A stretch of 64,000 nucleotides of DNA from Conexibacter sp. S30A1 (GTDB lineage: Bacteria; Actinomycetota; Thermoleophilia; Solirubrobacterales; Solirubrobacteraceae), in the NCBI RefSeq assembly GCF_023330665.1, contig NZ_CP097127.1, positions 1,860,001 to 1,924,000 on the forward strand, written 5' to 3'. Both the position numbers and the translations under genes were made by a program. Position 1 is the stretch's first letter. Each line of letters begins with the position of its first letter. Below the pieces are notes generated by a model. The model searched no databases and had not been told where the DNA came from. It saw nothing but the letters and a program-made list of their open reading frames with translations. Below, piece after piece: positions 18,796-26,887 of this stretch.

Positions 18796-19628
18796 CAGGG
18801 CCCGCCCGGCGCGCTCAGCCTGACCTCATCCCCTTCGCGCAGACCGAGTCTCGCCGCGGCGTCTGCGAGATTCAGCGCGATCGCAAGCCGACCCGCGGAG
18901 TCCAGGAAGATCAGCGCCTGACCCGGTGCGACATCGGCGAAGCTGCGTGCGACGGTCGCGACCTGCCCGGCGGCCGCAGGCGCAGTGATCCGCACGCTGT
19001 CGCCAGGCCGCACACCGAGCGCACTCAGGTCCCCAGCGCCGGCGGCCAGCTGAACGTTGCCGAAACTGTCGACACCGGCCACCGTCACGATCATCTCACC
19101 CGCATGCATCCACGGCCCTGCAATCGTCAGGCGCTCAAGCGCATGGCAGGCAAGCTCTTCGCCCGCCTGCGCGAGCGGCGCGCCTGAGGCGAGATGAGCT
19201 GCCACCGGGGCGAATATGTCGCGGCCGTGAAAGGTCGCTGAAACGGGCTCCATTCGCCAGGGCGAGCGTGAGATCTCGACCGCCCGCACCGGGCCGCCGC
19301 TCGCCTCGACAGCCGGCCACAGGAGGCCGTTATCGGGGCCGACGAAGAGGCGCCCGTCACGGGTTTCGATCACCACCGCGCGGCGCGCGCTGCCCACGGT
19401 GGGATCGACGATCGCGACGTGCACGCCGACCGGCATGTAGGGGATCGCCTGAGCGAGCGTGACCGCCCCGCCGCGCACGTCCTGGCGCCCCACACCATGG
19501 CTGAGGTCAATCACACGTGCCTGCGGGCAGATGCCAGCGATCACGCCATGCAACACACCCACGAAGCTGTCGGCGAGACCGTAGTCGGTCAGCAGCGTGA
19601 CCGGTCTCGGCTGACCGGGAGCGCTCAC
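18795..19628 (-). CDS. SAM hydroxide adenosyltransferase (DUF62/chlorinase-fluorinase fold)
   Basis: A 277-residue enzyme of the family that hydrolyses S-adenosylmethionine to adenosine and methionine using water, related to fluorinase and chlorinase. Family landmarks are LLTDYGLADSFVGVLHGVI at the N-terminus, VDPTVGSARRAVVIE, and FVGPDNGLLWPA. A DSFGNVQL segment opens the C-terminal beta-barrel. I see no halide-specific insert, so the hydrolase role is more likely. It sits directly after the SAM-using CobA-HemD gene (4-bp overlap) and before birA (1-bp overlap), so SAM turnover may be linked to sirohaem/haem flux. Confidence 0.87.
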   Translation of the reverse strand: MSAPGQPRPVTLLTDYGLADSFVGVLHGVIAGICPQARVIDLSHGVGRQDVRGGAVTLAQAIPYMPVGVHVAIVDPTVGSARRAVVIETRDGRLFVGPDNGLLWPAVEASGGPVRAVEISRSPWRMEPVSATFHGRDIFAPVAAHLASGAPLAQAGEELACHALERLTIAGPWMHAGEMIVTVAGVDSFGNVQLAAGAGDLSALGVRPGDSVRITAPAAAGQVATVARSFADVAPGQALIFLDSAGRLAIALNLADAAARLGLREGDEVRLSAPGGP

Positions 19629-21109
19629 GCGCTGACGAGCGCGTCCACAAGCCCGTCAATATCGTGGCTTTGCGCCTCGATGTCCGGGCTCAGGCCCTGA
19701 GCGCGCAGCTCAGCGCTGGTGACGGGGCCGATGCTCACCACCCGCGGCCGCGCCGACCCACGCGCAAGCCACGCCTGCGCCCCGCCGGCTGCCGCGAGGA
19801 AGTTGCGCACGGTCGAGGCGGCGGTGAAGGTGATGTAGTCGGTTCCGGCGACGGCCTCGAGGGTCTGCTCATCCAGCGGTTCCACCACCGTCTCATAGAC
19901 CGCGACCACGTCAACCTCGGCGCCATGCGCCCGTAGCGATTCGGGCACGACATCGCGGGCCTCGCGCGCACGGGCGACCAGCGCCCGCGCCACCGGCAAA
20001 CCGGCGAGCGCCTCAGCGAGCGCCTCGCCCACCGCCTGTGCCGGCACGATGTCGGCGCGGATCCCACGCGCGGCGAGCGCGCGGGCGGTGGCCGGCCCAA
20101 TCGCGGCCACCCTGGTGCGCTCGCTACCAGGGAAGGCACGGGCATCCAAGCCGGCGGCGTCGAGCCGTTCAAACAACGCCTCGACGCCGGTCGGGCTCGT
20201 GAAGCAGATCAGGTCGTAGGACCCCAGGTCGGGCGGCGGACCAGGCAGCGACTTAGTCCTGATCACGGGAGCCAGAATCACCGCTGCACCGAGCGCCTGC
20301 AACCGCTCCGCCAGGCGAGAGCCCTGCTCGCGCGCACGTGTCACAGCCACGCTGACCCCGTGCAGCGGGCGGCGCTCCAGCCAGCGCAGCTGCCCGTGCA
20401 GGGCCGTCACCGGTCCGAAGATCGCGATTGCCGGCGCCCCGATGCGTGCCTCGCTGGCCCGTGCTGCGATCGTCGCCAGGGTAGCCACAAGCGTGCGCTG
20501 CCCGGGCAGGGTGCCGCTCTGCACCACCGCCGCAGGCTCGTCAGCGGCACGGCCGGCGGCGATCAGACGAGCGGCGATCGCCTGCAGATGCCTGACACCC
20601 ATATAGACGACGAGCGTTCCGGGAAAGGCCGCGAGCGCGGCCCAGTCAAGTGCCGAGCCCGGCTTGTCGGGATCCTCATGGCCGGTCAAAAACGCGACCG
20701 AGCTGGCGAGATCTCGGTGCGTGACCGGTATACCCGCGTAGGCACTGGCGGCAATGCCGGCCGTCACACCAGGCACCACCTGAAAGTCGATGCCGGCCTC
20801 GACCAGCGCCTCGGCCTCCTCGCCGCCGCGCCCGAAAACGAACGGATCCCCACCCTTGAGCCGAACCACGATGTCCGCGACGCGCCCGTGCTCGACGAGC
20901 AGTCTGGTGATCTCGGCCTGCGGCACCTGCTCACCGCCCCCCTGCTTGCCGGCGTAGATCAGCTGCGCGTCCGCCCGCGCGCCGTCGAGCGCGCTGACCG
21001 GGATCAACCGGTCGTGGATGATGACGTCCGCGAGCGCGATCAGCTCGAGCGCGCGCGCGGTCATGAGCCCAGGGTCACCAGGTCCGGCCCCCACCAGGTA
21101 CACCGTCAT
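19625..21109 (-). CDS. cobA-hemD: Bifunctional uroporphyrinogen-III C-methyltransferase / uroporphyrinogen-III synthase
   Basis: A 494-residue fusion. Residues 1-240 are the SAM-dependent methyltransferase (CobA): VYLVGAGPGDPGLMT, VRLKGGDPFVFGRGGEE and PGVTAGIAASAYAGIPVTHR. Residues from about 250 are HemD, which closes hydroxymethylbilane to uroporphyrinogen III (SVAVTRAREQ, FTSPTGVEALFERL, DYITFTAASTVRNFL). This fusion is common in Gram-positive bacteria and sends tetrapyrrole carbon to both haem and precorrin-2. I chose the ATG at 21109 because it overlaps the hemC TGA as ATGA and places the methyltransferase motif at the N-terminus; the frame is open further upstream. Confidence 0.93.
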   Translation of the reverse strand: MTVYLVGAGPGDPGLMTARALELIALADVIIHDRLIPVSALDGARADAQLIYAGKQGGGEQVPQAEITRLLVEHGRVADIVVRLKGGDPFVFGRGGEEAEALVEAGIDFQVVPGVTAGIAASAYAGIPVTHRDLASSVAFLTGHEDPDKPGSALDWAALAAFPGTLVVYMGVRHLQAIAARLIAAGRAADEPAAVVQSGTLPGQRTLVATLATIAARASEARIGAPAIAIFGPVTALHGQLRWLERRPLHGVSVAVTRAREQGSRLAERLQALGAAVILAPVIRTKSLPGPPPDLGSYDLICFTSPTGVEALFERLDAAGLDARAFPGSERTRVAAIGPATARALAARGIRADIVPAQAVGEALAEALAGLPVARALVARAREARDVVPESLRAHGAEVDVVAVYETVVEPLDEQTLEAVAGTDYITFTAASTVRNFLAAAGGAQAWLARGSARPRVVSIGPVTSAELRAQGLSPDIEAQSHDIDGLVDALVSA

Positions 21110-21981
21110 GCGCTTGCCATCTCCACCGCGCGCACCAGCAGCTCGCGGGCACCGGCAGCCACCATCCGCTGCGCCATCTCCGCCCCGACGAGGCTGGCCG
21201 ACGCGGTGAGCTCGTCCGCTATCCAGTGGGAGCCGTCGGGAAGGCCGATCCATGCCCTGAGGGTCACATCCACAGCCGACGCGGGCACGGCGCTCGCCCC
21301 AAGCGGCGTCGCACATGTCGCTCCGAGATGGCTCGCGAGTGCCCGCTCGGCCAACACGCAACGCTCAGCTGCGGGATCGTTGATCACGGCGGCACGCTCG
21401 TCGTCGGCTCGCGCCTGCACGATCAGCGCGCCCTGGCCAGGGGCCGGCACGCACTCGTCGAGCAGACAGCCGATCTCGCTCTCACGACCCAGGCGCATCA
21501 GACCGGCCTGTGCCAGCACGACCGCGTCGAGCTCGCCTTCGGCAAGCCTGCGCAGTCTGGTATCGACATTGCCGCGCAGCTTCACAACCTCGATGTCCTC
21601 ACGCAGCGCATGGATCTGGGCGGCACGGCGCACGCTGCTTGTACCCACCCGCGCCCCAGGAGCGAGCGTGGCGAGACTGGCGCAGCCACAGAGCGCGTCG
21701 CGTGGATCCTGGCGCTCAGGAATCGCGATGATGGTTGTCCCCTCGACGAGGTCGCCGGGAACATCCTTGGCAGAGTGCACGGCCAGGTCGATCTCCCCTT
21801 GCACCAGCGCGCGCTCCAGGGCGGAGGTCCAGCGCGCCTTATCGCCGATATCCTGGCCCCGGTCGCCGGCGGTCGTGATCGTGACGATGTCCGTCTCAAG
21901 GCCGACGCGTCCGAGCGCAGCCTGGACGGCGTGCGCCTGCACAAGTGCAAGCGCGCTGCCGCGCGTCCCGATGCGGATCAC
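21106..21981 (-). CDS. hemC: Porphobilinogen deaminase (hydroxymethylbilane synthase)
   Basis: A 291-residue enzyme that polymerises four porphobilinogens into hydroxymethylbilane. The N-terminal IRIGTRGSALALVQAHAVQ, the HSAKDVPGDL segment and the catalytic-arginine region GTSSVRRAAQIHALREDI are all present. The dipyrromethane-cofactor cysteine lies in HLGATCATPLGA. The start is GTG and overlaps the hemA stop by four bases; the 3' end overlaps cobA-hemD likewise. Confidence 0.96.
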   Translation of the reverse strand: MIRIGTRGSALALVQAHAVQAALGRVGLETDIVTITTAGDRGQDIGDKARWTSALERALVQGEIDLAVHSAKDVPGDLVEGTTIIAIPERQDPRDALCGCASLATLAPGARVGTSSVRRAAQIHALREDIEVVKLRGNVDTRLRRLAEGELDAVVLAQAGLMRLGRESEIGCLLDECVPAPGQGALIVQARADDERAAVINDPAAERCVLAERALASHLGATCATPLGASAVPASAVDVTLRAWIGLPDGSHWIADELTASASLVGAEMAQRMVAAGARELLVRAVEMASA

Positions 21982-23345
21982 CGGCGCGAGCCCGCAGAGG
22001 CGCCACTGCGTTCCGGTAGCCGACGGATCTCGGCGAGGTCCTGCACGTCAGCCGCTGCGTTGCGGAGCGCCGGATCGGCATCCACCTCGAGCGCGAACAG
22101 GTCGCGGACGAGCGCCATCCGCGCATGCACGCGGTCGTCACGCAGCTCCTTGAGACGCAGCGTCGGGTGGTGCAGCAGCCGGTTGACGATGGCGCGAGAG
22201 ATCGCTTCGACACGCTCGCGGTCACGCTCTGACGCGGACTCCCAGCGGCCCTCGTTCTCGGCCAAGACCTGAGCCGCGATCGCACTCGCGTGGCTGCGCA
22301 GCGCCGCCAGCGTCGGCAGCACCTCCAGCGAGCCCAGCCAGGTCGCGAAGTTCTGGATCTCCTGCTCGACGATCGCCTCCGCCTTGCGTGCCTCCTCCAG
22401 ACGCACCTGCCGGTTGCGCGCGACAACCGACTCAAGGTCGTCGATGTCGTAGAGCGCGACGCCTTCAACCTGCGCGCAGGCCGGGTCCACGTCACGCGGC
22501 ACCGCCAGGTCGATGGCCAAAAGCCGCCGGTGGGCACGCTCGCGTTGCACGAGCTCGAGACCCTCGGCCTCGATCAGTTGGTGCGGAGACGATGTGGCGG
22601 AGACAACCATGTCCGCCTCGACAAGCGCCTCCGGCAACTCGTCAAAGGCAACGCTATGGCCGTCGAAACGGTTGGCGAGGCTGACCGCGCGGTTGCGCCT
22701 GCGGTTGGCCACAAACACCACCGCCACACCGGCCGCGGCGAGCGCCTGCGCGGCAAGCTCACTGGACTCTCCGGTGCCGATCAGCACGGCACGGCGTCCG
22801 CGGAGATCCCCCAACACCTCACGCCCCAGCATCGCCGCAACCGACGGCAGGCTCATCTGGCCGGCGCTGATCGCCGTTTCGGTGCGCACCCGCTTGCCGG
22901 TCTCGAGCGCCGCCTTGAACAGGTGGTTGGTCAGCGCTCCGGTGGTCTGCTGTTCGAGCGCGACCTCGTAGGCACGGCGCACCTGGCCCTGGATCTGGTC
23001 CTCGCCGACGATCATCGATTCGAGCCCGGCGCTGACGCGGTAGAGGTGGCGGGCGGCTTCGCAGTTGCGGTGCGAGTAGATCGCCTGAGCGAGCGCGCTC
23101 AGTGCGATCCCGGAGCGCTTTGCGAGCAGACCAAGCAGCGTCGCCTCAGCGTCGATCGGGTCAGCGGCCACCAGGTAGAGCTCGGTGCGGTTGCAGGTGG
23201 ACAGGGCCACCACCTCCTGGATGCCGGCGACGGCATGGAGATCACGGACGAACTCGAGCGCGCGTGCATCGGTCAGCGCCAGGCGCTCGCGCAACTCGAC
23301 CGGGGCGGTCTTGTGCGAGATCCCGACCGCCAAAAGCTCGCTCAA
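21978..23345 (-). CDS. hemA: Glutamyl-tRNA reductase
   Basis: A 455-residue enzyme catalysing the first committed step of C5-pathway haem synthesis, reduction of glutamyl-tRNA to glutamate-1-semialdehyde. GISHKTAPVELRERLAL opens the catalytic domain and the active-site cysteine is in ALSTCNRTELYLVA. The NADPH-binding domain has AVLIGTGESSELAAQAL, and a helical dimerisation domain follows. The start is TTG, forming a TTGA overlap with the stop of the ccmD-like gene. The partner hemL is not in the window. Confidence 0.96.
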   Translation of the reverse strand: MSELLAVGISHKTAPVELRERLALTDARALEFVRDLHAVAGIQEVVALSTCNRTELYLVAADPIDAEATLLGLLAKRSGIALSALAQAIYSHRNCEAARHLYRVSAGLESMIVGEDQIQGQVRRAYEVALEQQTTGALTNHLFKAALETGKRVRTETAISAGQMSLPSVAAMLGREVLGDLRGRRAVLIGTGESSELAAQALAAAGVAVVFVANRRRNRAVSLANRFDGHSVAFDELPEALVEADMVVSATSSPHQLIEAEGLELVQRERAHRRLLAIDLAVPRDVDPACAQVEGVALYDIDDLESVVARNRQVRLEEARKAEAIVEQEIQNFATWLGSLEVLPTLAALRSHASAIAAQVLAENEGRWESASERDRERVEAISRAIVNRLLHHPTLRLKELRDDRVHARMALVRDLFALEVDADPALRNAAADVQDLAEIRRLPERSGASAGSRR

Positions 23346-23587
23346 GGCAGCTGCACCTCCTCGGCGTCGGCGCTGTCATCGGCCTCATCAAGCGCCGCCC
23401 CGGGGCGTTCGCGCGCCTCGAGCTGCGCCCGCAGCTCGCGCAGCTCACGGCTGTTGCGCGTCAGGCGGCGGGCCATGATCCCCACGTAGATCAGCAGGAT
23501 CAGGACAAAGACGATGTAGGCCGCGGCGACATAGGGACCGGCGGCGCTCAGCGGCAGCGCGGGAGCCTCGGCAAAGAGCAGGCTCAT
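23342..23587 (-). CDS. Small single-helix CcmD-like haem exporter subunit
   Basis: An 81-residue protein with one hydrophobic helix (AAAYIVFVLILLIYVGIMARR) followed by a charged helix and acidic tail. Size, topology and position directly after ccmC match CcmD, the small protein that stabilises CcmC and helps release haem-loaded CcmE. CcmD is poorly conserved, so the call rests mostly on context. It overlaps ccmC and hemA by four bases each. Confidence 0.75.
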   Translation of the reverse strand: MSLLFAEAPALPLSAAGPYVAAAYIVFVLILLIYVGIMARRLTRNSRELRELRAQLEARERPGAALDEADDSADAEEVQLP

Positions 23588-24327
23588 GAGGGCGAAGCTG
23601 TCCTACCGAGCGGACCGGCGTCGTCGCCGAGCAGACGCCTACGCAGCCGGCGCGTCTCTATCCGCAGCTCCTTGGCGGCCATCTCGTACTTCATGAGCGT
23701 CGCAAACAGAAGCGCGACCGCGATCAGTGACGTGTAGAACGCGAGCTTCATCGAGCCGGGCATGGCGCCGCCCTCGAGATTCAGCACACGCGGGTGAAGA
23801 TATTCGGAGGAGAGGTTGACGATGATGAAGTTGATCGGGACGAAGGCCCCGGCGACGATCGAGAACACGGCGGCGTAGCGCGCCTGGCGCTCGGGATCCT
23901 CGATCGAGAAGCGCATCGGCTGGTAGGTGCAGTAGAGCAGGATCACGATCAGGTAGGAGACGAGCGTCGGGTCAGACCACACCCACCAGTGGCCCCATGA
24001 GGCCTTGGCCCAGATCGAGCCGGCGAGCAGTCCAGCCACAGAGAAGATCAGCGACATGTGGATCGCGCAGTAGGAGCGCATGTCCCAGACTCGCTTGCCC
24101 GTTCGCAGGTAGCCAATCCCGTAGACGCCACCCAGACAGAAACCGACCAGCGAGACGATCGCCAGCGGCACGTGGATGTAGAAGATCTTCTGCACGAACC
24201 CCTGCTCGGCGTCGAGCGGGGCGTAGAAGAACGTCAGCGCCAAGCCAGCCGTGATCATCAGGGCTGTTACGACCGTGAGGCCGCGCAGATGCCGAACGTG
24301 GGTGCTCATACGATCTGTCGCCGTCAC
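23584..24327 (-). CDS. ccmC: Cytochrome c biogenesis protein CcmC
   Basis: A 247-residue membrane protein with six helices. The haem-handling tryptophan-rich motif is in WAKASWGHWWVWSDP, and flanking helices carry the expected histidines (KIFYIHVPLAIVS and NLSSEYLHPRV). CcmC loads haem onto the chaperone CcmE. No ccmE, ccmF or ccmH is visible, so these must lie elsewhere or be replaced. The GTG at 24327 overlaps the ccmB stop; an ATG at 24309 is an alternative start. Confidence 0.92.
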   Translation of the reverse strand: MTATDRMSTHVRHLRGLTVVTALMITAGLALTFFYAPLDAEQGFVQKIFYIHVPLAIVSLVGFCLGGVYGIGYLRTGKRVWDMRSYCAIHMSLIFSVAGLLAGSIWAKASWGHWWVWSDPTLVSYLIVILLYCTYQPMRFSIEDPERQARYAAVFSIVAGAFVPINFIIVNLSSEYLHPRVLNLEGGAMPGSMKLAFYTSLIAVALLFATLMKYEMAAKELRIETRRLRRRLLGDDAGPLGRTASPS

Positions 24328-24995
24328 TCCTCGATCAGGTAGTCGAACAACCCTACCGCGAGCAGCGCGTTGAAGAGATCATAGAGCGCCAGGACCAGCA
24401 GCCACTTCAGTTGCGGCGAGCCGCTCGAGTTGGCTCGGAGCAACGGGCCGATGCCGCGCGCCGTGGCGATCAGCGCGGGCAGCATTAGCGGTAGCCCGAT
24501 GATCGGCCCGATCAGGTCACGTGCACGTGTGTGCACGGCCAGCGCCGAGACGAACGTGCCGATCACCGCAAAGGCGCCGTCGGCCAGCACCAGCAGCAGC
24601 ACGAAGCCCGCCAGCGAATGACCGAGCCGTGGTGGCGCCAGCAGCAGCGCGAACGCCGGCACCGCGACCAGCTCCAGCGCCACCATGAAGATGAACAGCG
24701 CCGCCGCCTTGGCGACGAACATCGCCGTGCGGTCCACGGGCGCGAGCAGAAACGCGTCAAAGCCCCCCTGCTCGCGCTCGGCCACGAACAGCCGGTTGAT
24801 CGCCAGCATCGCGGCGAACAGCAGCGTGACCGTGAAGACGCCGGCGGCCAGCTGGCCAGAGAGCGAATCCTGGTTCAGACCGAAGTGGAAGATCACAAAC
24901 GTCGAGATCGAGAGCAGGGCCATGCTGGGCAGCGTCTCGAGCGTGCGCAGCTCAAGCAGCAGGTCCTTGCGCAGAATCGCGGCGGCTGTTCTCAT
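24324..24995 (-). CDS. ccmB: Haem exporter membrane subunit CcmB
   Basis: A 223-residue permease with about six hydrophobic helices. LRKDLLLELRTLETLPSMAL at the N-terminus and the cytoplasmic loop EREQGGFDAFLLAPVDRTAM are typical of CcmB. It forms an ABC complex with CcmA and CcmC that releases holo-CcmE on the outer face of the membrane. It overlaps ccmA and ccmC by four bases each. Confidence 0.92.
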   Translation of the reverse strand: MRTAAAILRKDLLLELRTLETLPSMALLSISTFVIFHFGLNQDSLSGQLAAGVFTVTLLFAAMLAINRLFVAEREQGGFDAFLLAPVDRTAMFVAKAAALFIFMVALELVAVPAFALLLAPPRLGHSLAGFVLLLVLADGAFAVIGTFVSALAVHTRARDLIGPIIGLPLMLPALIATARGIGPLLRANSSGSPQLKWLLVLALYDLFNALLAVGLFDYLIEE

Positions 24996-25756
24996 GCGTA
25001 GAGGCTCCGCAGCTTCTCGGGCGCGAGACCGTCCGGCGGGCCGAGGTACGCAGCCCGGCCACCGGCGAGCGCCAGCACCAGATCGGCCTCGGCCAGTGCG
25101 GCCTGCGGGTCGTGGCTGGTCAGCACCCGTGTGATTCCGGCGCTGCGGCCAATCAGCGGCTCAACCAGGTCACCGGCCGCTGGATCGAGGTTCGAGCGCG
25201 GCTCGTCCAGCAGCAGCAGCTCCGGGCTGTGCAGCACAGCGCGGGCGACCGTGAGCCGCTGCACCATGCCGCGGCTGAGTGAACGCACCGGGTCATCGCC
25301 GCGCTGGCGCATGCCCACGGCGGCGAGCACCTCCTCGACCCTTGCCGTTGGCACCCGGTAGAGCCGGGCGTGGTAGGTGAGGTTTTCACGACCGCTGAGG
25401 TCGCGGTAGAGCAGCGGCTCGTGGCCGAGCAGCCCGATGCGCCCGCGGACCGCCCACGCCTGGCGTGGGAGCGGCTCGCCAAACAGCTTGACGCTGCCCG
25501 CGTGGGGTCGCAGGAGGGTCGCCAGAATCCGCAAAAGCGTCGACTTGCCGGCGCCGTTGCGCCCGAGCACCGCGAGCGTCTGGCCGGCTCTGAGCTCCAG
25601 CGTGATGCCGCGCAGCACGGTGCGCTCGCCGAAGTGGCGGCTCAGACGCTCGAGCGCGACGACCGGACTGCCGCCGTCCGCGGCCGCCGCCGCGCCTTCA
25701 GTGGTGATCGTGCTCGCCGCGTCGCGCATCTCGCCGACGCAGTGTGGCAACTGCAT
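24992..25756 (-). CDS. ccmA: Haem exporter ATPase CcmA
   Basis: A 254-residue ABC ATPase. Walker A is VLGRNGAGKSTLLRIL, the signature is SLSRGMVQRLTVARAV, Walker B is LLLLDEPRSNLD and the switch histidine is in VLTSHD. Its position before ccmB, ccmC and the ccmD-like gene identifies it as CcmA rather than a generic ATPase. The start is unsettled: ATG at 25756 gives a 59-bp overlap with the preceding mogA/moaB-like gene, and ATG at 25729 a 32-bp overlap. The ABC core begins about 30 residues in. Confidence 0.9.
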   Translation of the reverse strand: MQLPHCVGEMRDAASTITTEGAAAAADGGSPVVALERLSRHFGERTVLRGITLELRAGQTLAVLGRNGAGKSTLLRILATLLRPHAGSVKLFGEPLPRQAWAVRGRIGLLGHEPLLYRDLSGRENLTYHARLYRVPTARVEEVLAAVGMRQRGDDPVRSLSRGMVQRLTVARAVLHSPELLLLDEPRSNLDPAAGDLVEPLIGRSAGITRVLTSHDPQAALAEADLVLALAGGRAAYLGPPDGLAPEKLRSLYA

Positions 25757-26192
25757 GCCCGAGCACCGGCTCCACCACGCCGAACAGCTGGGCGATCGCG
25801 CGCGGGCTGCCGGGGAAGTTGATGATCAGCGTGCCACCCGCAGCGCCGGCCACAGCCCGTGAGAGCATCGCCATCGGGGTGTGCTCAAGCGATGCGGCCC
25901 GCATCGCCTCGGCCAGGCCGGGGACGTCGCGCTCGATCACCGCACGTGTCGCCTCCGGGGTCACGTCGTCGGGCGTGAGTCCGGTGCCGCCGGTGGTGAG
26001 GGCGAGCTCGACGTCGGCTGCCACCTGCTCGCGCAACCATGCCTCGATCGCGCTACGGTCGTCTGCGACCACCCCCTGGGCCACGATCTCCGCGCCCAGC
26101 GCGCGGACCGCATCCGCGAGCGCCGGCCCTGAGAGGTCTTTGCCGGCACCTGCCGCAACCGAGGTTGAGACGGTGAGAATCGCGCAGCGCAT
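25698..26192 (-). CDS. Molybdenum cofactor biosynthesis protein, MogA/MoaB family
   Basis: A 164-residue protein of the molybdopterin-binding family that adenylylates molybdopterin before metal insertion (MogA) or a related MoaB. The nucleotide/MPT loop LALTTGGTGLTPDDVTPEAT and the later GTLIINFPGSPRAIAQLF are diagnostic. MogA and MoaB cannot be told apart by eye. It is the first gene of the long leftward overlap chain and its end overlaps ccmA. Another Moco gene, moaC, is 4.2 kb away. Confidence 0.88.
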   Translation of the reverse strand: MRCAILTVSTSVAAGAGKDLSGPALADAVRALGAEIVAQGVVADDRSAIEAWLREQVAADVELALTTGGTGLTPDDVTPEATRAVIERDVPGLAEAMRAASLEHTPMAMLSRAVAGAAGGTLIINFPGSPRAIAQLFGVVEPVLGHAVATLRRRDARRGEHDHH

Positions 26193-26210
26193 GGTCCGGC
26201 GAGCTTACCT

Positions 26211-26241
26211 GTGCCGCGCGGCCCGCCGGGCCGCGCGGCAC
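26211..26241. terminator. Perfect 14-bp hairpin after groES
   Basis: Arms GTGCCGCGCGGCCC (26211-26224) and GGGCCGCGCGGCAC (26228-26241) close a 3-nt loop. It lies between the groES stop (26260) and the mogA/moaB-like start (26192). It probably ends groES transcription and isolates the haem/ccm operon, which would then need its own promoter in the short gap. Confidence 0.7.
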
Positions 26242-26259
26242 ACACTCGCGTGCTGGCGG

Positions 26260-26559
26260 CTAGCGCACCGCGGCGGCGACGGACCGGATCACCGCAAGCA
26301 GGTCGCTTGACTCAAGGATCAGGTGATCGCGTCCGTCGAGCACGACCTCGGTGCCGCTGTACTTCGGGTACAGCACGAGGTCACCGGGGGCGACCTTGAT
26401 CATCTCCTCGTCATCGCCGACGGCGACGACCTCACCGCGCTGGGGCTTCTCCTTGGCGGTGTCGGGCAGCACGATCCCGCTGCGGGTAACGGTCTCCTCC
26501 TCCACCACGCGCACCAGCACACGGGCGCCCAGCGGTTGGATCTCTTCTTCCATGTTCAT
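26260..26559 (-). CDS. groES: Co-chaperonin GroES
   Basis: A 99-residue cap protein for GroEL. The family pattern is intact: IQPLGARVLVRVVEEE, the mobile loop ETVTRSGIVLPDTAKEKPQ, RGEVVAVG, and VAPGDLVLYPKYSGTEV. A strong AAGGAG lies before the ATG. No groEL follows; the next gene is a Moco gene beyond a terminator, so this is an orphan locus. I see no CIRCE-type inverted repeat upstream. Confidence 0.95.
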   Translation of the reverse strand: MNMEEEIQPLGARVLVRVVEEETVTRSGIVLPDTAKEKPQRGEVVAVGDDEEMIKVAPGDLVLYPKYSGTEVVLDGRDHLILESSDLLAVIRSVAAAVR

Positions 26560-26593
26560 TGCTCCTTTGCTTTGTCAACGCGATTTGCGCCGA

Positions 26594-26887
26594 TCAGTGG
26601 CCGATGCCGAGCAGGCGGTCGATCTTCGCCCGGTCAAAGCCGATCACCGGCTTGCCGCCGATCTCCACCACAGGCACGCCCATCTGGCCGGTGCGCCTGA
26701 CGAGGTCCCGTGCCGCGGCGCGGTCGCGGGACACATCAACCTCCCGGAAGGGGATCCTCTGCTGGCGCAGATAGGCCTTCACGCGGTCGCACCAGGGGCA
26801 CGTCGGGGTGCTGAAGACAACGACTCGTTGTGGGTTCCTGGCGCCCTGCGGGCGTGTGGCCGCAGGCGCCTCGGTGGTCTGGCTCAC
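26594..26887 (-). CDS. Glutaredoxin-like protein (CPWC)
   Basis: A 97-residue thiol-redox protein. The redox centre is CPWC (Cys30, Cys33) after a predicted strand RVVVFSTPT. The cis-Pro segment QMGVPVVEIGGKPVIGFD completes a glutaredoxin fold of the YruB/NrdH-like kind. About 20 residues of low-complexity lead precede the fold. It overlaps the thioredoxin gene just upstream by four bases and ends 35 bp before groES. The electron donor is not evident. Confidence 0.88.
   Translation of the reverse strand: MSQTTEAPAATRPQGARNPQRVVVFSTPTCPWCDRVKAYLRQQRIPFREVDVSRDRAAARDLVRRTGQMGVPVVEIGGKPVIGFDRAKIDRLLGIGH

Noticed and set aside
20360-22153. 597-codon plus-strand frame over cobA-hemD and hemC
   Set aside because: Composition is Arg/Ala/Ser-rich shadow; both opposite-strand genes have clear motifs and linked starts.
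22290-23489. 399-codon plus-strand frame opposite hemA
   Set aside because: Antisense to hemA, no motif, no ribosome site.
26560-26593. CIRCE/HrcA operator upstream of groES
   Set aside because: No TTAGCACTC-type inverted repeat is present; only a TTGACA-like word with no fitting -10.
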